From Xanthomonas sp. 3793 (GTDB taxonomy: Bacteria > Pseudomonadota > Gammaproteobacteria > Xanthomonadales > Xanthomonadaceae), in assembly GCF_024806835.1 (NCBI RefSeq), contig NZ_JANTYU010000001.1, forward strand, positions 806,001-870,000: DNA of 64,000 bases, written 5' to 3'. The notes beneath the pieces were generated by a model. The model was given only the letters and a program-made list of their open reading frames with translations, was not told the DNA's origin and ran no database searches. A program made the translations under genes and the position numbers. Positions within the stretch are counted from its first letter, which is position 1, and every line of letters starts with the position of its first letter. Shown here piece by piece: positions 29,250 through 39,041 of this stretch.

Positions 29250-29819
29250 TCAGGTGCGCGGCAAGGTCACGCCGGTCTGGCCCTGGTACTTGCCGCCGCG
29301 GTCCTTGTACGAGGTCTCGCAGACTTCGTCGGACTGGAAGAACAGCATCTGCGCCACGCCTTCGTTGGCATAGATGCGCGCCGGCAGCGGCGTGGTGTTG
29401 CTGAATTCCAGCGTCACGTGGCCCTCCCACTCCGGCTCCAGCGGCGTCACGTTGACGATGATGCCGCAGCGCGCGTACGTACTCTTGCCCAGGCATACCA
29501 CCAGGGTGTCGCGCGGGATGCGGAAGTATTCCACCGTGCGTGCCAGCGCAAAGCTGTTCGGCGGGATGATGCACACATCCGATTCGATATCGACAAAGCT
29601 GCCCGGGTCGAAATGCTTGGGGTCGACGATCGTCGAGTTGATGTTGGTGAAGATCTTGAACTCGCGCGAGCAGCGCACGTCGTAGCCGTAGCTGGAGGTG
29701 CCGAAGCTGACGATGCGCTGGCCGGCGGCGTCGTGCTTGATCTGGCCGGGCTCGAACGGCTCGATCATCGCGTGCTGCTCGGCCATGCGCTTGATCCAGC
29801 GGTCGCTCTTGATGCTCAT
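29250..29819 (-). CDS. dcd: dCTP deaminase
   Basis: Dcd deaminates dCTP to dUTP, the main source of dUMP for thymidylate synthesis in proteobacteria. The 189-residue product has the family blocks [14 protein letters not shown], the active-site stretch [11 protein letters not shown] and [13 protein letters not shown], and the C-terminal [12 protein letters not shown]. It precedes nothing obvious in an operon; mrp lies 95 bases upstream on the same strand. Confidence 0.97.
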   Translation of the reverse strand: MSIKSDRWIKRMAEQHAMIEPFEPGQIKHDAAGQRIVSFGTSSYGYDVRCSREFKIFTNINSTIVDPKHFDPGSFVDIESDVCIIPPNSFALARTVEYFRIPRDTLVVCLGKSTYARCGIIVNVTPLEPEWEGHVTLEFSNTTPLPARIYANEGVAQMLFFQSDEVCETSYKDRGGKYQGQTGVTLPRT

Positions 29820-29914
29820 GCGGTGTTCCTTGAAGACGGAAGGCGGCGGGCCGAGCGGCCCGCGCGAAGACGGCGAATTCTACCAGCGGCCGGCACCGGA
29901 GGCCGGCCGACGCA

Positions 29915-30766
29915 TTACAGCAGCGAGGCGGAAATCGGGATGCTGGCGCGCGGACGCTTGCCCAACTCTTCCGACAAGCGCCTGGCTGCCGCCAGGTAGG
30001 CCTGCGCGGCCACCGAGTCCGGCGCGGCGATCACGATCGGCTGGCCCGCATCGCCCTGCTCGCGGATCGCGATTGCCAGCGGCAACGACCCCAGCAACGG
30101 CACGCCGTACTGCGCCGCCATGCGCTCGCCGCCACCTTCGCCGAACAGATGCTCGCGATGCCCGCAGTTGCTGCAGGTATGCACCGCCATGTTCTCGACG
30201 ATGCCCAGCACCGGCACTTCGACCTTCTCGAACATCTTCAGCGCCTTGCGCGCATCCAGCGTGGCAATGTCCTGCGGGGTGGTCACGATCACCGCGCCGG
30301 CCACCGGAATCTTCTGCGACAGCGTCAGCTGGATGTCGCCGGTGCCGGGCGGCAGATCGATCAGCAGATAGTCCAGGTCGTCCCACAGCGTGTCGTTGAA
30401 CAGCTGGGTCAGGGCCGAGGTGGCCATCGGCCCGCGCCAGATCATCGGCGTGTCCTGGTCGACCAGCAGGCCGATCGACATCGCCTCGATCCCGAACGCA
30501 CGCAGTGGTTCGATCGACTTGTTGTCCGGGCTGTCGGGCTTGCCGCTCAGGCCCAGCATCGCCGGCACGCTCGGCCCATAGATGTCGGCGTCCAGCACGC
30601 CCACGCGCGCACCCTGCTGCCGCAGCGCCAGCGCCAGATTGACCGCTGTCGTGGACTTACCTACCCCACCCTTGCCCGAACCCACCGCAATCACGTTGCG
30701 GATGCGCGGGTGCGGCGCCAGCGCGCCCTGCACCGCGTGCGTGGCGATCCTGCGTTCGCCGCTCAT
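29915..30766 (-). CDS. apbC: Mrp/ApbC-type iron-sulfur cluster carrier ATPase
   Basis: Mrp/ApbC proteins are P-loop ATPases that carry Fe-S clusters to apo-proteins. The 283-residue product has the deviant Walker A GSGKGGVGKST (GKGGVGKS at residues 31-38), DADIYGPS, LLIDLPPGTGD and the cluster-binding CSNCGH. It lacks the N-terminal DUF59/FSCA domain present in the longer E. coli protein. ATG 30766 gives a start just before the ATPase domain; a GTG at 30817 would add 17 residues without adding that domain. Confidence 0.93.
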   Translation of the reverse strand: MSGERRIATHAVQGALAPHPRIRNVIAVGSGKGGVGKSTTAVNLALALRQQGARVGVLDADIYGPSVPAMLGLSGKPDSPDNKSIEPLRAFGIEAMSIGLLVDQDTPMIWRGPMATSALTQLFNDTLWDDLDYLLIDLPPGTGDIQLTLSQKIPVAGAVIVTTPQDIATLDARKALKMFEKVEVPVLGIVENMAVHTCSNCGHREHLFGEGGGERMAAQYGVPLLGSLPLAIAIREQGDAGQPIVIAAPDSVAAQAYLAAARRLSEELGKRPRASIPISASLL

Positions 30767-31540
30767 GCCTGGCCGCCCGGTACTGCGCCGGCTCCTGCGC
30801 GCGGAGTGTTGTCCCACATCGTTGCCATTACCTGTCCTATCCCGTGTGCGAGCTACGCGGGCCATGCCCGCCGCAGCGCGAAAGACGCCCAGTTTACCGG
30901 CTCGTGTAGACCGGCTCCGCTATTGCATTCGCTGCAAAGCAGGCAATGGCAGCGGCTGTGCCCGCCAGAAGCCAATCCATTCACAATTATGAATAGATGA
31001 GGGCGTTTCATCTGCCGAAATCGATGCAGCCCGTACCCAGCACGCGCAGCTACAGGTCATGGCTAGACGAAGCAATTGGACTCTGACATCAACTCGGCGA
31101 TGTACGACAACGTCTGTCGAAGCTTCTATCTGGGACGACGATGGGAGTGAACGGAATGGCCGCTTGAAAAGAAGCCTTGCTTGTCGGGGCCTCTATTGCC
31201 GACATGGCGGGCGCGCCCGCTATTCTTCTCGCCAGCTATCGGCCTGCTCATCGCTGTCGCGACCGCTTCACCCCCCCCCCCCAAAACAGCCCTGTCGCCG
31301 GATTATCTGTATCGAATGTAACTACTAAATGTTCGCCATTGTTGAGGTTGTTTCTTTCTCTGTGTCGCAGTCACTGGAATTGTGCCGAGTTCCTCACTTT
31401 CGATGCGGATTTCAGTTATTTCATTAACAAATCATTTCGTTTGCTTGCGTTGCAGTGCAGACATTCATTACGTTCGAGTTAAGGCCATCTGACTCCCCGA
31501 TGACCGCCCCTTATTCGCACTCCCAGTTGAAAGGTCAGGA
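30767..31540. other. long AT-rich leader upstream of the TonB-dependent receptor
   Basis: No convincing gene is seen. The stretch from about 31290 to 31480 is much richer in A and T than the rest of the window, contains a 12-C run at 31271-31282 and ends in a plausible ribosome site (GGTCAGGA) before the receptor ATG. An imperfect inverted repeat, ATTCACAATTATGAAT, is at 30979-30994. Confidence 0.55.
31271..31282 (+). repeat. homopolymeric tract of 12 C
   Basis: Twelve consecutive C residues followed by AAAA lie 258 bases upstream of the receptor start. Such tracts are prone to slippage. It is not within a supported gene. Confidence 0.7.
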
Positions 31541-34500
31541 ATGAGCAATCAGTTTCGTCGCCAAGTCCTCAAGCGCACCGCGTTAGCCGTCGTACTCGGT
31601 GCTTGCCTAACCAATGGCGCGGTCTACGCGCAGAGCACCACCGGCAGCATCTATGGCAGCGCCCCCTCCGAAGCCGGCAGCACGATCGTCGTTCAGAGCG
31701 ACACCGGCCTGAGCCGCACCATCACCGTCGACGCGAACGGCCGCTACAACCTCGGCTCGCTGCCGGTGGGCGCCTACACCGTCACCCTCAAGCGCGGCGA
31801 CCAGATCGTCGACACCCGCAAGAACGTGCAGCTGCGCGTCGGCTCGGGCACCGAAGTCTCGTTTGCTGGTGCCAGCGCCGCAGGCAGCAACGCAGATGCG
31901 ACCACGCTTGGTGCGATCACGGTCACCGCTGCCAACGCACCGAAGATCGATGTCAGCTCCACCAGTTCTCGCTCGGTGATCACCTCCGAGCAGTTGGCCA
32001 CACTGCCGCTGGGCCGTAGCGCCGAAGCGATTGCGTTGCTGGCGCCGGGCGCGGTATCCGGTAGCGGAGCCTTCAGCAATGGCTCGCGCTCGGTCGTCTC
32101 TTTTGGTGGCTCGGGCGTAACGGAAAATGCCTACTACATCAACGGCTTCAATGTCAGCAACCCGCTCAGCAATCTCGGCGGCGTCAGCTTGCCTTACGGA
32201 GCAATCGACCAGCAGGAAACCTACACTGGTGGCTACAGCGCCAAATACGGCCGCTCCACCGGCGGTGTAATCAACCAGCTTGGTAAGCGCGGCACCAATG
32301 AATGGCATTTCGGTGTGCAGGCCATTTGGGAACCGGATTCGCTGGCCAGCTCGCCTGGAGACGTCTGGTTCCCGAACAAGTCGCTTCCTGCAAACTACAA
32401 CTACACCAACCCCGACCAGCCGGGCACATTGTTCCGTCGCTCCAAAGACGACACCCAGACACGAACGGTGTATAGCGCTTATGCAGGCGGCCCGTTGATC
32501 GAAGACAGACTGTTTATTTTTGTTGCCGGTGAAAGCGAAAAGACCGAGGGCGTCTCCACCAACTCGGTAATTTCCAGTATCCAGGGACGCAACAACTACG
32601 ACTACAGCACGCCGAAGTTCTACGGCAAGTTGGACTGGAACATCAACGACAACAACATCCTCGAGTACACCCGAGTGCAGAATACCGATCGACGTGCCGG
32701 TTACTACACCGCATTCGATTACGACGGTCTCGTTGGTGGAAACGCGACTGGCACTTTCCCTGATACTTACAAGATCAAGGACACCTACGACATCTTCAAG
32801 TACACCGGTTATCTAACCGATGACCTGACCTTGAACGCCACTTGGGGACGCAGCAAACAGCATAACCAGCAGTTCAATCCATTTATTTCGGATCTACCAT
32901 TTCTGGGCAACGTCACCAACCAGAATCCTGCATACAATGGCGGTACGCCGATCCGCAATGATCAGGCGACAAACCGGGCCAAGGCCGAAGACCCGATCAA
33001 TAAGACCCGCAGTCTGCGCCTTGAGCTTGAGTACCGCCTCGGCAGCCATGACCTGACTGCAGGTGTGGACAACATGTACTTCAACGCCTACGACGAAGGC
33101 GTGCGCACGACTGGCCCAGGATATCAATGGATCTATGGCAAGCAGGCCAATCCGAACGTCCCCATCAACGGAGCACTTGGAGTCGGCCCATCCGGTGGAG
33201 AGGGCTACTATGCCCAGCGCCGTATTTTCACAACTACGACCAGCATGGCCGTCGAGCAGAAGGCCTATTACCTGGAAGATCGCTGGCAGGTAAATGACAA
33301 TTGGCTGGTGACGCTGGGCATTCGCAACGACCAGTTCACCAACTACAACAGCGATCACGTCGCCTACGTCGATAGCGGCGATCAGTGGGCCCCACGCTTG
33401 GGCGCCAGCTGGGACGTCTTCGGCGATTCGTCGCTGAAGGTCTTTGCGAATATTGGCCGCTATTATCTCGCCCTGCCAAACAGCGTCGCAGTCCGCGGGG
33501 CATCCGCATCGACTTACACCGACGAATATTTCACCTACACCGGTATCGACGCCAACGGCGAGCCTATTCTGGGCACCGCGCTTGGTCCCGGCCCGGTTTC
33601 CAGCAACGGCGAATACGGCCAGGCTCCCGATCCAAATGCGTTTGCTCCGACCGATCTGAAGTCGCAGTATCAAGACGAGCTAATTCTTGGCTTCGAAAAG
33701 ACGCTGGGCGACAGTTGGAATTCTGGTGCAAAATTCACGTATCGTAAGTTGCAGACCGCTATCGACGACGTTTGCGATACCGGCCGCATTGCAACCAAGC
33801 TCACGGCGGCGGGCATCGATTCGGATACGGTAGCGATTCCGGGCTGCGTAATGTTCAACCCCGGCGAAACCAACACTTATAATCTGGCTAATGTCGATGG
33901 CTCGGGCTACACATCTGTCCGTATGTCGCAGACTGATTGGGGCTTCACGGATAAGGCGAAGCGTAGTTACGTTGCCGTGGACCTATTCCTCGAACACCCG
34001 TTCGATGAGAAATGGTACGGTCGCGTCGATTACACCTGGTCGCACAGCTACGGCAACACCGAAGGTCAGGTAAAGTCTGACATCGGTCAGTCCGACGTCT
34101 CAAAGACGCAGGACTGGGACTCGGCTGAGTTGATGTACTACGCGGGCGGCAGTCTGGCGAACGATCGCCGTCACCAGTTGAAAGCCTTCGGCGCTTACCA
34201 GATCACACCCGAATGGATGGCATCGGCTACACTACGAGTGATGTCGGGCACACCAAAGTCTTGCCTGGGTTACTTCGGAGCTGACGCAAGCGACCCAATT
34301 GGATACGGCTCGGGCTACCACTATTGCGCCGGATCGCCGTCTCGACCCGGTGACGCAGGGCGGACACCGTGGATCAAGAATCTCGATCTTGGGGTGACGT
34401 ATCGCCCATCCTTCGCAGATCACAAATTGGCGCTGGGTTTGCAAGTCTTCAACGTTGTCAACGATCGCTCGGTGACACGTATCGACAGCACCTACGAAGA

Positions 34501-34600
34501 CGACAGCTTTACGGTTTCCAATACCTATGGAATTGGTACGCAACCATATTTCTACAACACTCCACGCTACGTGCGTCTGTCGGCATCCTACGACTTCTGA
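31541..34600 (+). CDS. TonB-dependent receptor, Oar-like
   Basis: The 1019-residue product is an outer-membrane gated channel of the Oar/carboxypeptidase-domain type. It has a signal peptide (to about residue 30, AVYAQ), a carboxypeptidase-regulatory-like beta domain (about 33-105), a TonB-box-like stretch AITVTA, a plug domain (about 135-245, with NAYYINGFNVSNPL) and a long barrel that ends with the aromatic terminus ASYDF. Such receptors take up carbohydrate, protein or unknown ligands powered by TonB. Codon use is less GC-rich than in neighbours, with many AAT, TAT and GAT codons, suggesting transfer or a distinct origin. A terminator follows. Confidence 0.93.
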   Translation: MSNQFRRQVLKRTALAVVLGACLTNGAVYAQSTTGSIYGSAPSEAGSTIVVQSDTGLSRTITVDANGRYNLGSLPVGAYTVTLKRGDQIVDTRKNVQLRVGSGTEVSFAGASAAGSNADATTLGAITVTAANAPKIDVSSTSSRSVITSEQLATLPLGRSAEAIALLAPGAVSGSGAFSNGSRSVVSFGGSGVTENAYYINGFNVSNPLSNLGGVSLPYGAIDQQETYTGGYSAKYGRSTGGVINQLGKRGTNEWHFGVQAIWEPDSLASSPGDVWFPNKSLPANYNYTNPDQPGTLFRRSKDDTQTRTVYSAYAGGPLIEDRLFIFVAGESEKTEGVSTNSVISSIQGRNNYDYSTPKFYGKLDWNINDNNILEYTRVQNTDRRAGYYTAFDYDGLVGGNATGTFPDTYKIKDTYDIFKYTGYLTDDLTLNATWGRSKQHNQQFNPFISDLPFLGNVTNQNPAYNGGTPIRNDQATNRAKAEDPINKTRSLRLELEYRLGSHDLTAGVDNMYFNAYDEGVRTTGPGYQWIYGKQANPNVPINGALGVGPSGGEGYYAQRRIFTTTTSMAVEQKAYYLEDRWQVNDNWLVTLGIRNDQFTNYNSDHVAYVDSGDQWAPRLGASWDVFGDSSLKVFANIGRYYLALPNSVAVRGASASTYTDEYFTYTGIDANGEPILGTALGPGPVSSNGEYGQAPDPNAFAPTDLKSQYQDELILGFEKTLGDSWNSGAKFTYRKLQTAIDDVCDTGRIATKLTAAGIDSDTVAIPGCVMFNPGETNTYNLANVDGSGYTSVRMSQTDWGFTDKAKRSYVAVDLFLEHPFDEKWYGRVDYTWSHSYGNTEGQVKSDIGQSDVSKTQDWDSAELMYYAGGSLANDRRHQLKAFGAYQITPEWMASATLRVMSGTPKSCLGYFGADASDPIGYGSGYHYCAGSPSRPGDAGRTPWIKNLDLGVTYRPSFADHKLALGLQVFNVVNDRSVTRIDSTYEDDSFTVSNTYGIGTQPYFYNTPRYVRLSASYDF

Positions 34601-34609
34601 TCGTAGGCG

Positions 34610-34636
34610 CCGGAAGCGTTGTCACGACGCTTCCGG
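34610..34636 (+). repeat. inverted repeat after the receptor gene
   Basis: CCGGAAGCGT-N7-ACGCTTCCGG lies between the receptor stop and the main terminator and has no T run. Confidence 0.5.
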
Positions 34637-34655
34637 TGATGTGATTCATGACTCC

Positions 34656-34682
34656 AAGGCCCTGGTCTCCAGGGCCTTTTTT
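34656..34682 (+). terminator. Rho-independent terminator of the TonB-dependent receptor
   Basis: AAGGCCCTGG-TCT-CCAGGGCCTT followed by a run of T is a strong stem with a three-base loop. Confidence 0.9.
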
Positions 34683-34708
34683 CATGCGTCAGCCTGGGGG
34701 CACAGATC

Positions 34709-36304
34709 TCACCTACCCAAAATCACCTGCGCCGCATTATGCCCAGGCGCACCAGTGACCCCGCCACCAGGATGGGTTCCCGCGCCGCAAAGATATAAGC
34801 CGGGCACCGCGCCGCGATACGCGCCCTGCCCGAGCATCGGTCGTGCGCTGAATAATTGGTTGAGGCTGAGCGCGCCATGGAAGATGTCGCCGCCAACCAA
34901 GCCAAAGATACGCTCCAGGTCGACGGGACTCAGGACCTGGCGGCCCAGGATCGATGCAGCAAAACCCGGTGCATACCGCTCCACGGTGGCGATCATCAGG
35001 TCGGCGACTTCGTCGCGATGGTCGTCCCAATGGCGGCCATCCGACAGCGTCGGTGCAACATGCTGGCAGAACAGGCTGGCCACATGCTGCCCGGGCGGTG
35101 CCAGCGAGTCGTCCAGCTTGCTGGGTATCAGTAGTTCGACCACCGGTTCGCGCGACCATCCCGACGCACGCGCGTCGAGCCAGGCGCGGTCCATGTAGTC
35201 CAGGCTGGGGGCCAGAATGATGCCGGCGGTGAGATGGTCGCCAGCGCCGGGAAGCGCCGTGAAATCGGGAAGACGCGACAGTGCGACGTTCATGCGGAAG
35301 GTGCCCGAGCCGCAGCGGTAATGGGCGATGCGTTCGCGCGTGGCCTGCGGTACGTCTTCGGCCCGCATCAGGCGCTGGTAGAGCAACTTCGGGTTGACGT
35401 TCGCCACCACGGCACGCGCGCGGAGCGTCGCGCCATCGGCCGTCACCACGCCCACCGCACGCCCCTGCTCCATCAGTACCCGCCCCACCGCACAGCCGGT
35501 GCGAATCTGCGCGCCGTATTCGCGCGCACTGGCGGCCATCGCCTGGGTGATGGCGCCCATGCCGCCGATCGCGTGGCCCCAGGCGCCCTTGACGCCGTTG
35601 CTTTGCCCGAACACGTGATGCAACAACACATACGCCGTCCCCGGCGTGTAGGGGCTGGCGTAGTTGCCGACGATGCCGTCGAAACCGAAGAGCGCCTTGA
35701 TCGGCGCGCTTTCAAACCAGCGATCCAGGTATTCGGCGGCCGAAATGGTGAACAGGTCGAGCAGGTCCTGCCGCAATGCGATCGGTAACTGCTGCAGCTG
35801 CAGCCCCAGCTTGCCCGCACGCCACAGCTGCGGCAACGCACGCAGCCATCCGGCATCGGTGACATCGGGTGGCGGCTGCAAGGCCAGCGCACGCAAGACA
35901 TCAGCAAGTTGCTCCAGGCGCGCTTCATAGGCTGGCAATGCAGCGGCATCGCGCGCGGAGAACTTGCCGACTTCCAGGGCCGTGCGCCCTGCGCCGGCCA
36001 GCAGGTACTCGCCATCGGGCAGCGGCAGGAAATTGTTGATGCGGCGCGCCACCACGCGCAACCCGTGCCGCTCCAATGCAAGATCGTCGATGACCTTGGG
36101 CTGCAGCAACGACACCGTGTAGGACGCCACCGAGTTACGAAATCCGGGATGAAATTCTTCGGTGACGGCTGCGCCGCCAACCACATCGCGCGCTTCCAGC
36201 ACCAGCACGTGTTTGCCGGCCCTGGCCAGATATGCAGCGCACACCAGGCCGTTGTGGCCGGCACCGATGATCAAAGCGTCCAACGGTTCGGAAGCGGTAG
36301 GCAT
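34709..36304 (-). CDS. FAD-dependent oxidoreductase, phytoene dehydrogenase/PYROXD2-like
   Basis: The 531-residue product starts with a Rossmann FAD-binding motif (Gly14-Ala-Gly-His-Asn-Gly19 in LIIGAGHNGL) and VLVLEARDVVGGAAVTEEF, and ends with the GLYLCGAGTHPGGGVTGAPG block of CrtI-like amine oxidase/desaturase flavoproteins. The His-Asn in the dinucleotide motif and the overall length fit the PYROXD2-like group rather than carotenoid CrtI itself. No carotenoid genes are nearby, so the substrate is unknown. It converges on the receptor gene; the ATG at 36304 sits just after an AT-rich segment likely to hold its promoter. Confidence 0.88.
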   Translation of the reverse strand: MPTASEPLDALIIGAGHNGLVCAAYLARAGKHVLVLEARDVVGGAAVTEEFHPGFRNSVASYTVSLLQPKVIDDLALERHGLRVVARRINNFLPLPDGEYLLAGAGRTALEVGKFSARDAAALPAYEARLEQLADVLRALALQPPPDVTDAGWLRALPQLWRAGKLGLQLQQLPIALRQDLLDLFTISAAEYLDRWFESAPIKALFGFDGIVGNYASPYTPGTAYVLLHHVFGQSNGVKGAWGHAIGGMGAITQAMAASAREYGAQIRTGCAVGRVLMEQGRAVGVVTADGATLRARAVVANVNPKLLYQRLMRAEDVPQATRERIAHYRCGSGTFRMNVALSRLPDFTALPGAGDHLTAGIILAPSLDYMDRAWLDARASGWSREPVVELLIPSKLDDSLAPPGQHVASLFCQHVAPTLSDGRHWDDHRDEVADLMIATVERYAPGFAASILGRQVLSPVDLERIFGLVGGDIFHGALSLNQLFSARPMLGQGAYRGAVPGLYLCGAGTHPGGGVTGAPGHNAAQVILGR

Positions 36305-36629
36305 GCATTTGTATATAGCACCGCTTGCGCCGCTGGACCATTCGGGCCTTGGCCCCAACTCGCTATCGGCACATCGACATTGACGACCAGGCCACCTGAC
36401 CACGAGCATGGCAGGCAGCCGCAGCGCCCAGGACGAGAAGAACTCCGGACTGCCGCCACGCACAGCGCCTTGACGGTAACCGTCGCCTACCAGAGCGCGC
36501 CTAGCCAGCTCTTCTACACACCCCGCACCCATGACCTTCGACACCATGCCTGTCGGCTGAGCAGGCGTAGAGTGCCGGCCACGGCCCCGTGACGGGGCTC
36601 CCCAATCGACTGTTGCTCCTGGAGCCTTT
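36305..36629. other. divergent intergenic region between the oxidoreductase and the first M13 peptidase
   Basis: No gene is supported although open frames cross it. GGAG at 36621-36624 precedes the GTG of the peptidase gene; TTGTATATAGC near 36310 is the only AT-rich promoter-like stretch. Confidence 0.45.
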
Positions 36630-38753
36630 GTGATTCGAACACCTCATCTATTGACGCTGACCCTGGCCGTGGCGGCCGCGCTGAGCGGTTGCAAGAAGTC
36701 CGACGACGCCGCGCCTGCGGCCCCGGCGGGCGATACCGCGGCGGCAGCGCCCGCCGCACCCAAGACCCTGACCCTGGACCAGAGCAAGCTGCCGGCGGTG
36801 AATCAGTTCACTGCGGCCGACCTGGACCCCAACGGCAACGCCTGTACCGACCTCAACGCCTACGCCAATGCCAAGTTCCTGGCTGCCAACCCGGTGCCGG
36901 GCGACCGCACCAGCTGGGGCGCGTTCGAGATGCTCGATGAGCGCTCCAACGCGATCCAGCAGCAGCTGGCCGAACAGGCCGCCGCCGACACCGGCACCAC
37001 CGGCGTGGAAAAGATCGTCGGCGACCTGTGGTCCACCGGCATGGACGAAGCCAAGATCAATGCCCAGGGCATCGAGCCGCTGAAGCCGGAACTGGCCGCC
37101 ATCGACGCGATCAGCGACCAGGCCAAGCTGGTCGACTATCTGCGCAGCAGCGCGGCCAAGGGCAACAACGATCTCTTCGGCTTCGGCGCCGAAGCAGACT
37201 TCAAGAAGTCCAGCCAGAATATCGCCTACGCGATGCAGGGCGGGCTGGGTCTGCCGGATCCGGAGTACTACACCAGCGCCGGCAACAAGGCCAAGCTGGA
37301 GGCGTACCAGGCGCATATCGCAAAGGTGCTTGAGTTGTCCGGCGTGGCTGCTGCCGATGCCGCGGCGCAGGCCAAGCAGGTGGTTGCGTTCGAGACCCGT
37401 CTGGCCAAGGTCTCCAAGACCAGCACGCAGATGTCGCGCGATGCCTCGCTGGCCTACAACCCGATCTCGCCGGCCGATGCCGACAAGCTGACCCCGAACT
37501 GGTCGTGGACCGAGTTCTTCAAGTCGCAGGGCGTGGCCACACCGGAGATGTTCTCGCTGGCAATCCCCGCCTTCCACCAGGAAGTGAGCAAGATGATCGC
37601 CGATACCGACCCGGCGATCTGGCGCGCTTATCTGCGCTTCCACACCGTCGATGGCGCCTCGCCGTTCCTGAGCCAGCCGTTCGTGGACGAGAACTTCGCG
37701 TTCTACAACAAGACCCTGCGCGGCCAGAAGGAAATCAAGCCGCGTTGGAAGCGCGTGCTGGCCACCATCAACGGCCAGGCCGGCGAGACGCTGGGCCAGA
37801 TGTACGTCAAGGTCGCCTTCCCGGCCGATTCCAAGGCCAAGATGGAGACCCTGGTGAGCAACCTGCGCACCGCCTTGAAGGCGCGCATCGAGAAGCTGGA
37901 CTGGATGAGCCCGGAGACCAAGGCCAAGGCGATCGCCAAGTGGGAAAGCTTCACCCCCAAGATCGGCTTCCCGGACAAGTGGCGCGAGTGGAACGGCCTT
38001 GCCACCAATCGCGATAGCTACCTGGGCAACGTGCTGGCCGCGCAGGAATTCAACTACAAGTGGAACCTGTCCAAGATCGGCAAGCCGGTGGACAAGACCG
38101 AATGGGGCATGAGCCCGCAGACGGTCAACGCCTATTACAACCCGCTGCAGAACGAGATCGTGTTCCCGGCCGCGATCCTGCAGCCGCCGTTCTTCGACCC
38201 GAATGCGCCTGAGGAAATGAACTACGGCGGCATCGGTGCGGTGATCGGCCATGAAATGACCCACGGTTACGACGACCAGGGCAGCCGCTTCGGTGCCGAT
38301 GGCAACTTCATCCCCGATCCGGGTTGGTGGACGCAGAAGGATCTGGATGCGTTCAAGGCCCGCACCGGTAAGTTGGTCGCGCAGTTCGACGGCTACCGCA
38401 CCCCGGCCGGGGACAAGGTCAAGGGCGACCTGACGCTTGGCGAGAACATCGCCGACCTGGGTGGCCTCAACACCGCCTACGACGCGATGAAGACTGCCAC
38501 CGCCGGCAAGGACGACCCCAAGAGCGACGGCATCACCCGCGACCAGCGCTTCTTCCTCAACTGGGCCACGGTGTGGCGCCGCAACTTCACCCCGGAAGAA
38601 CTGGTGGTGCGCCTGAAGACCGACCCGCACGCACCGGCCAACTTCCGCGCCATCGGTGCACCGTCGAACATGCCGGCGTTTGCCGCGGCATTCTCGTGCA
38701 AGGCAGGCGATGCGATGGTGCGCCAGGGCGATCAGCAGGTCGTGATCTGGTAA
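36630..38753 (+). CDS. M13 family metallopeptidase (neprilysin/PepO-like), lipoprotein
   Basis: The 707-residue product is a zinc endopeptidase. The N-terminus MIRTPHLLTLTLAVAAALSG ends in a lipobox (LSGC) with Cys21, followed by an Ala/Pro linker. The zinc site is intact: His541-Glu542-x-x-His545 (IGHEMTHGYDDQG) and Glu605 in GENIADLGG; the substrate-binding NAYY motif is also present. It probably sits on the periplasmic side of an envelope membrane. The GTG start has GGAG five bases upstream. It is the first of three tandem M13 genes and is followed by its own terminator. Confidence 0.95.
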   Translation: MIRTPHLLTLTLAVAAALSGCKKSDDAAPAAPAGDTAAAAPAAPKTLTLDQSKLPAVNQFTAADLDPNGNACTDLNAYANAKFLAANPVPGDRTSWGAFEMLDERSNAIQQQLAEQAAADTGTTGVEKIVGDLWSTGMDEAKINAQGIEPLKPELAAIDAISDQAKLVDYLRSSAAKGNNDLFGFGAEADFKKSSQNIAYAMQGGLGLPDPEYYTSAGNKAKLEAYQAHIAKVLELSGVAAADAAAQAKQVVAFETRLAKVSKTSTQMSRDASLAYNPISPADADKLTPNWSWTEFFKSQGVATPEMFSLAIPAFHQEVSKMIADTDPAIWRAYLRFHTVDGASPFLSQPFVDENFAFYNKTLRGQKEIKPRWKRVLATINGQAGETLGQMYVKVAFPADSKAKMETLVSNLRTALKARIEKLDWMSPETKAKAIAKWESFTPKIGFPDKWREWNGLATNRDSYLGNVLAAQEFNYKWNLSKIGKPVDKTEWGMSPQTVNAYYNPLQNEIVFPAAILQPPFFDPNAPEEMNYGGIGAVIGHEMTHGYDDQGSRFGADGNFIPDPGWWTQKDLDAFKARTGKLVAQFDGYRTPAGDKVKGDLTLGENIADLGGLNTAYDAMKTATAGKDDPKSDGITRDQRFFLNWATVWRRNFTPEELVVRLKTDPHAPANFRAIGAPSNMPAFAAAFSCKAGDAMVRQGDQQVVIW

Positions 38754-38776
38754 TTGCGCAAATGCGGTAAATCAGG

Positions 38777-38812
38777 CGGGCGGCGATCCAAAGATCGTCG
38801 CCCGTTTTTTTT
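38777..38812 (+). terminator. Rho-independent terminator after the first M13 gene
   Basis: CGGGCGGCGATC-CAAA-GATCGTCGCCCG pairs over 12 positions with one G-T and is followed by eight T. Confidence 0.93.
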
Positions 38813-39041
38813 GGATTCTTCGGATCTTTCTTTTGGTTGACAGGTGACTCACGCTGGCCTGCCAGGTTTATTTCTAGTCACAACATTTCAACCAACGCCG
38901 CCCCAGCGGCGCGCTGTACGCCACTGGGCCTGCATGCACGACGGTATCGGCACACAAGCCTCAACAAAGCTCAACGCGTGCGCAGGCAAGGCCGCGCCCG
39001 CTTATGCTCAGCGTCCTTGTCCCTCACTGCGGCTGACGTTC

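Noticed and set aside
30979..30994. ATTCACAATTATGAAT as an operator for the receptor gene
   Set aside because: It is an imperfect repeat more than 500 bases from the start, with no known regulator match.
31059..31328. 89-codon frame in the receptor leader, containing the poly-C tract
   Set aside because: No ribosome site, Arg/Ser/Cys-rich low-complexity product and no similarity. It would be of interest only if the C tract were shown to vary its frame.
36648..38630. 660-codon open frame antisense to the first M13 gene
   Set aside because: High-GC genes leave long open antisense frames. The sense strand has clear M13 motifs and a signal peptide; the antisense product is low-complexity.
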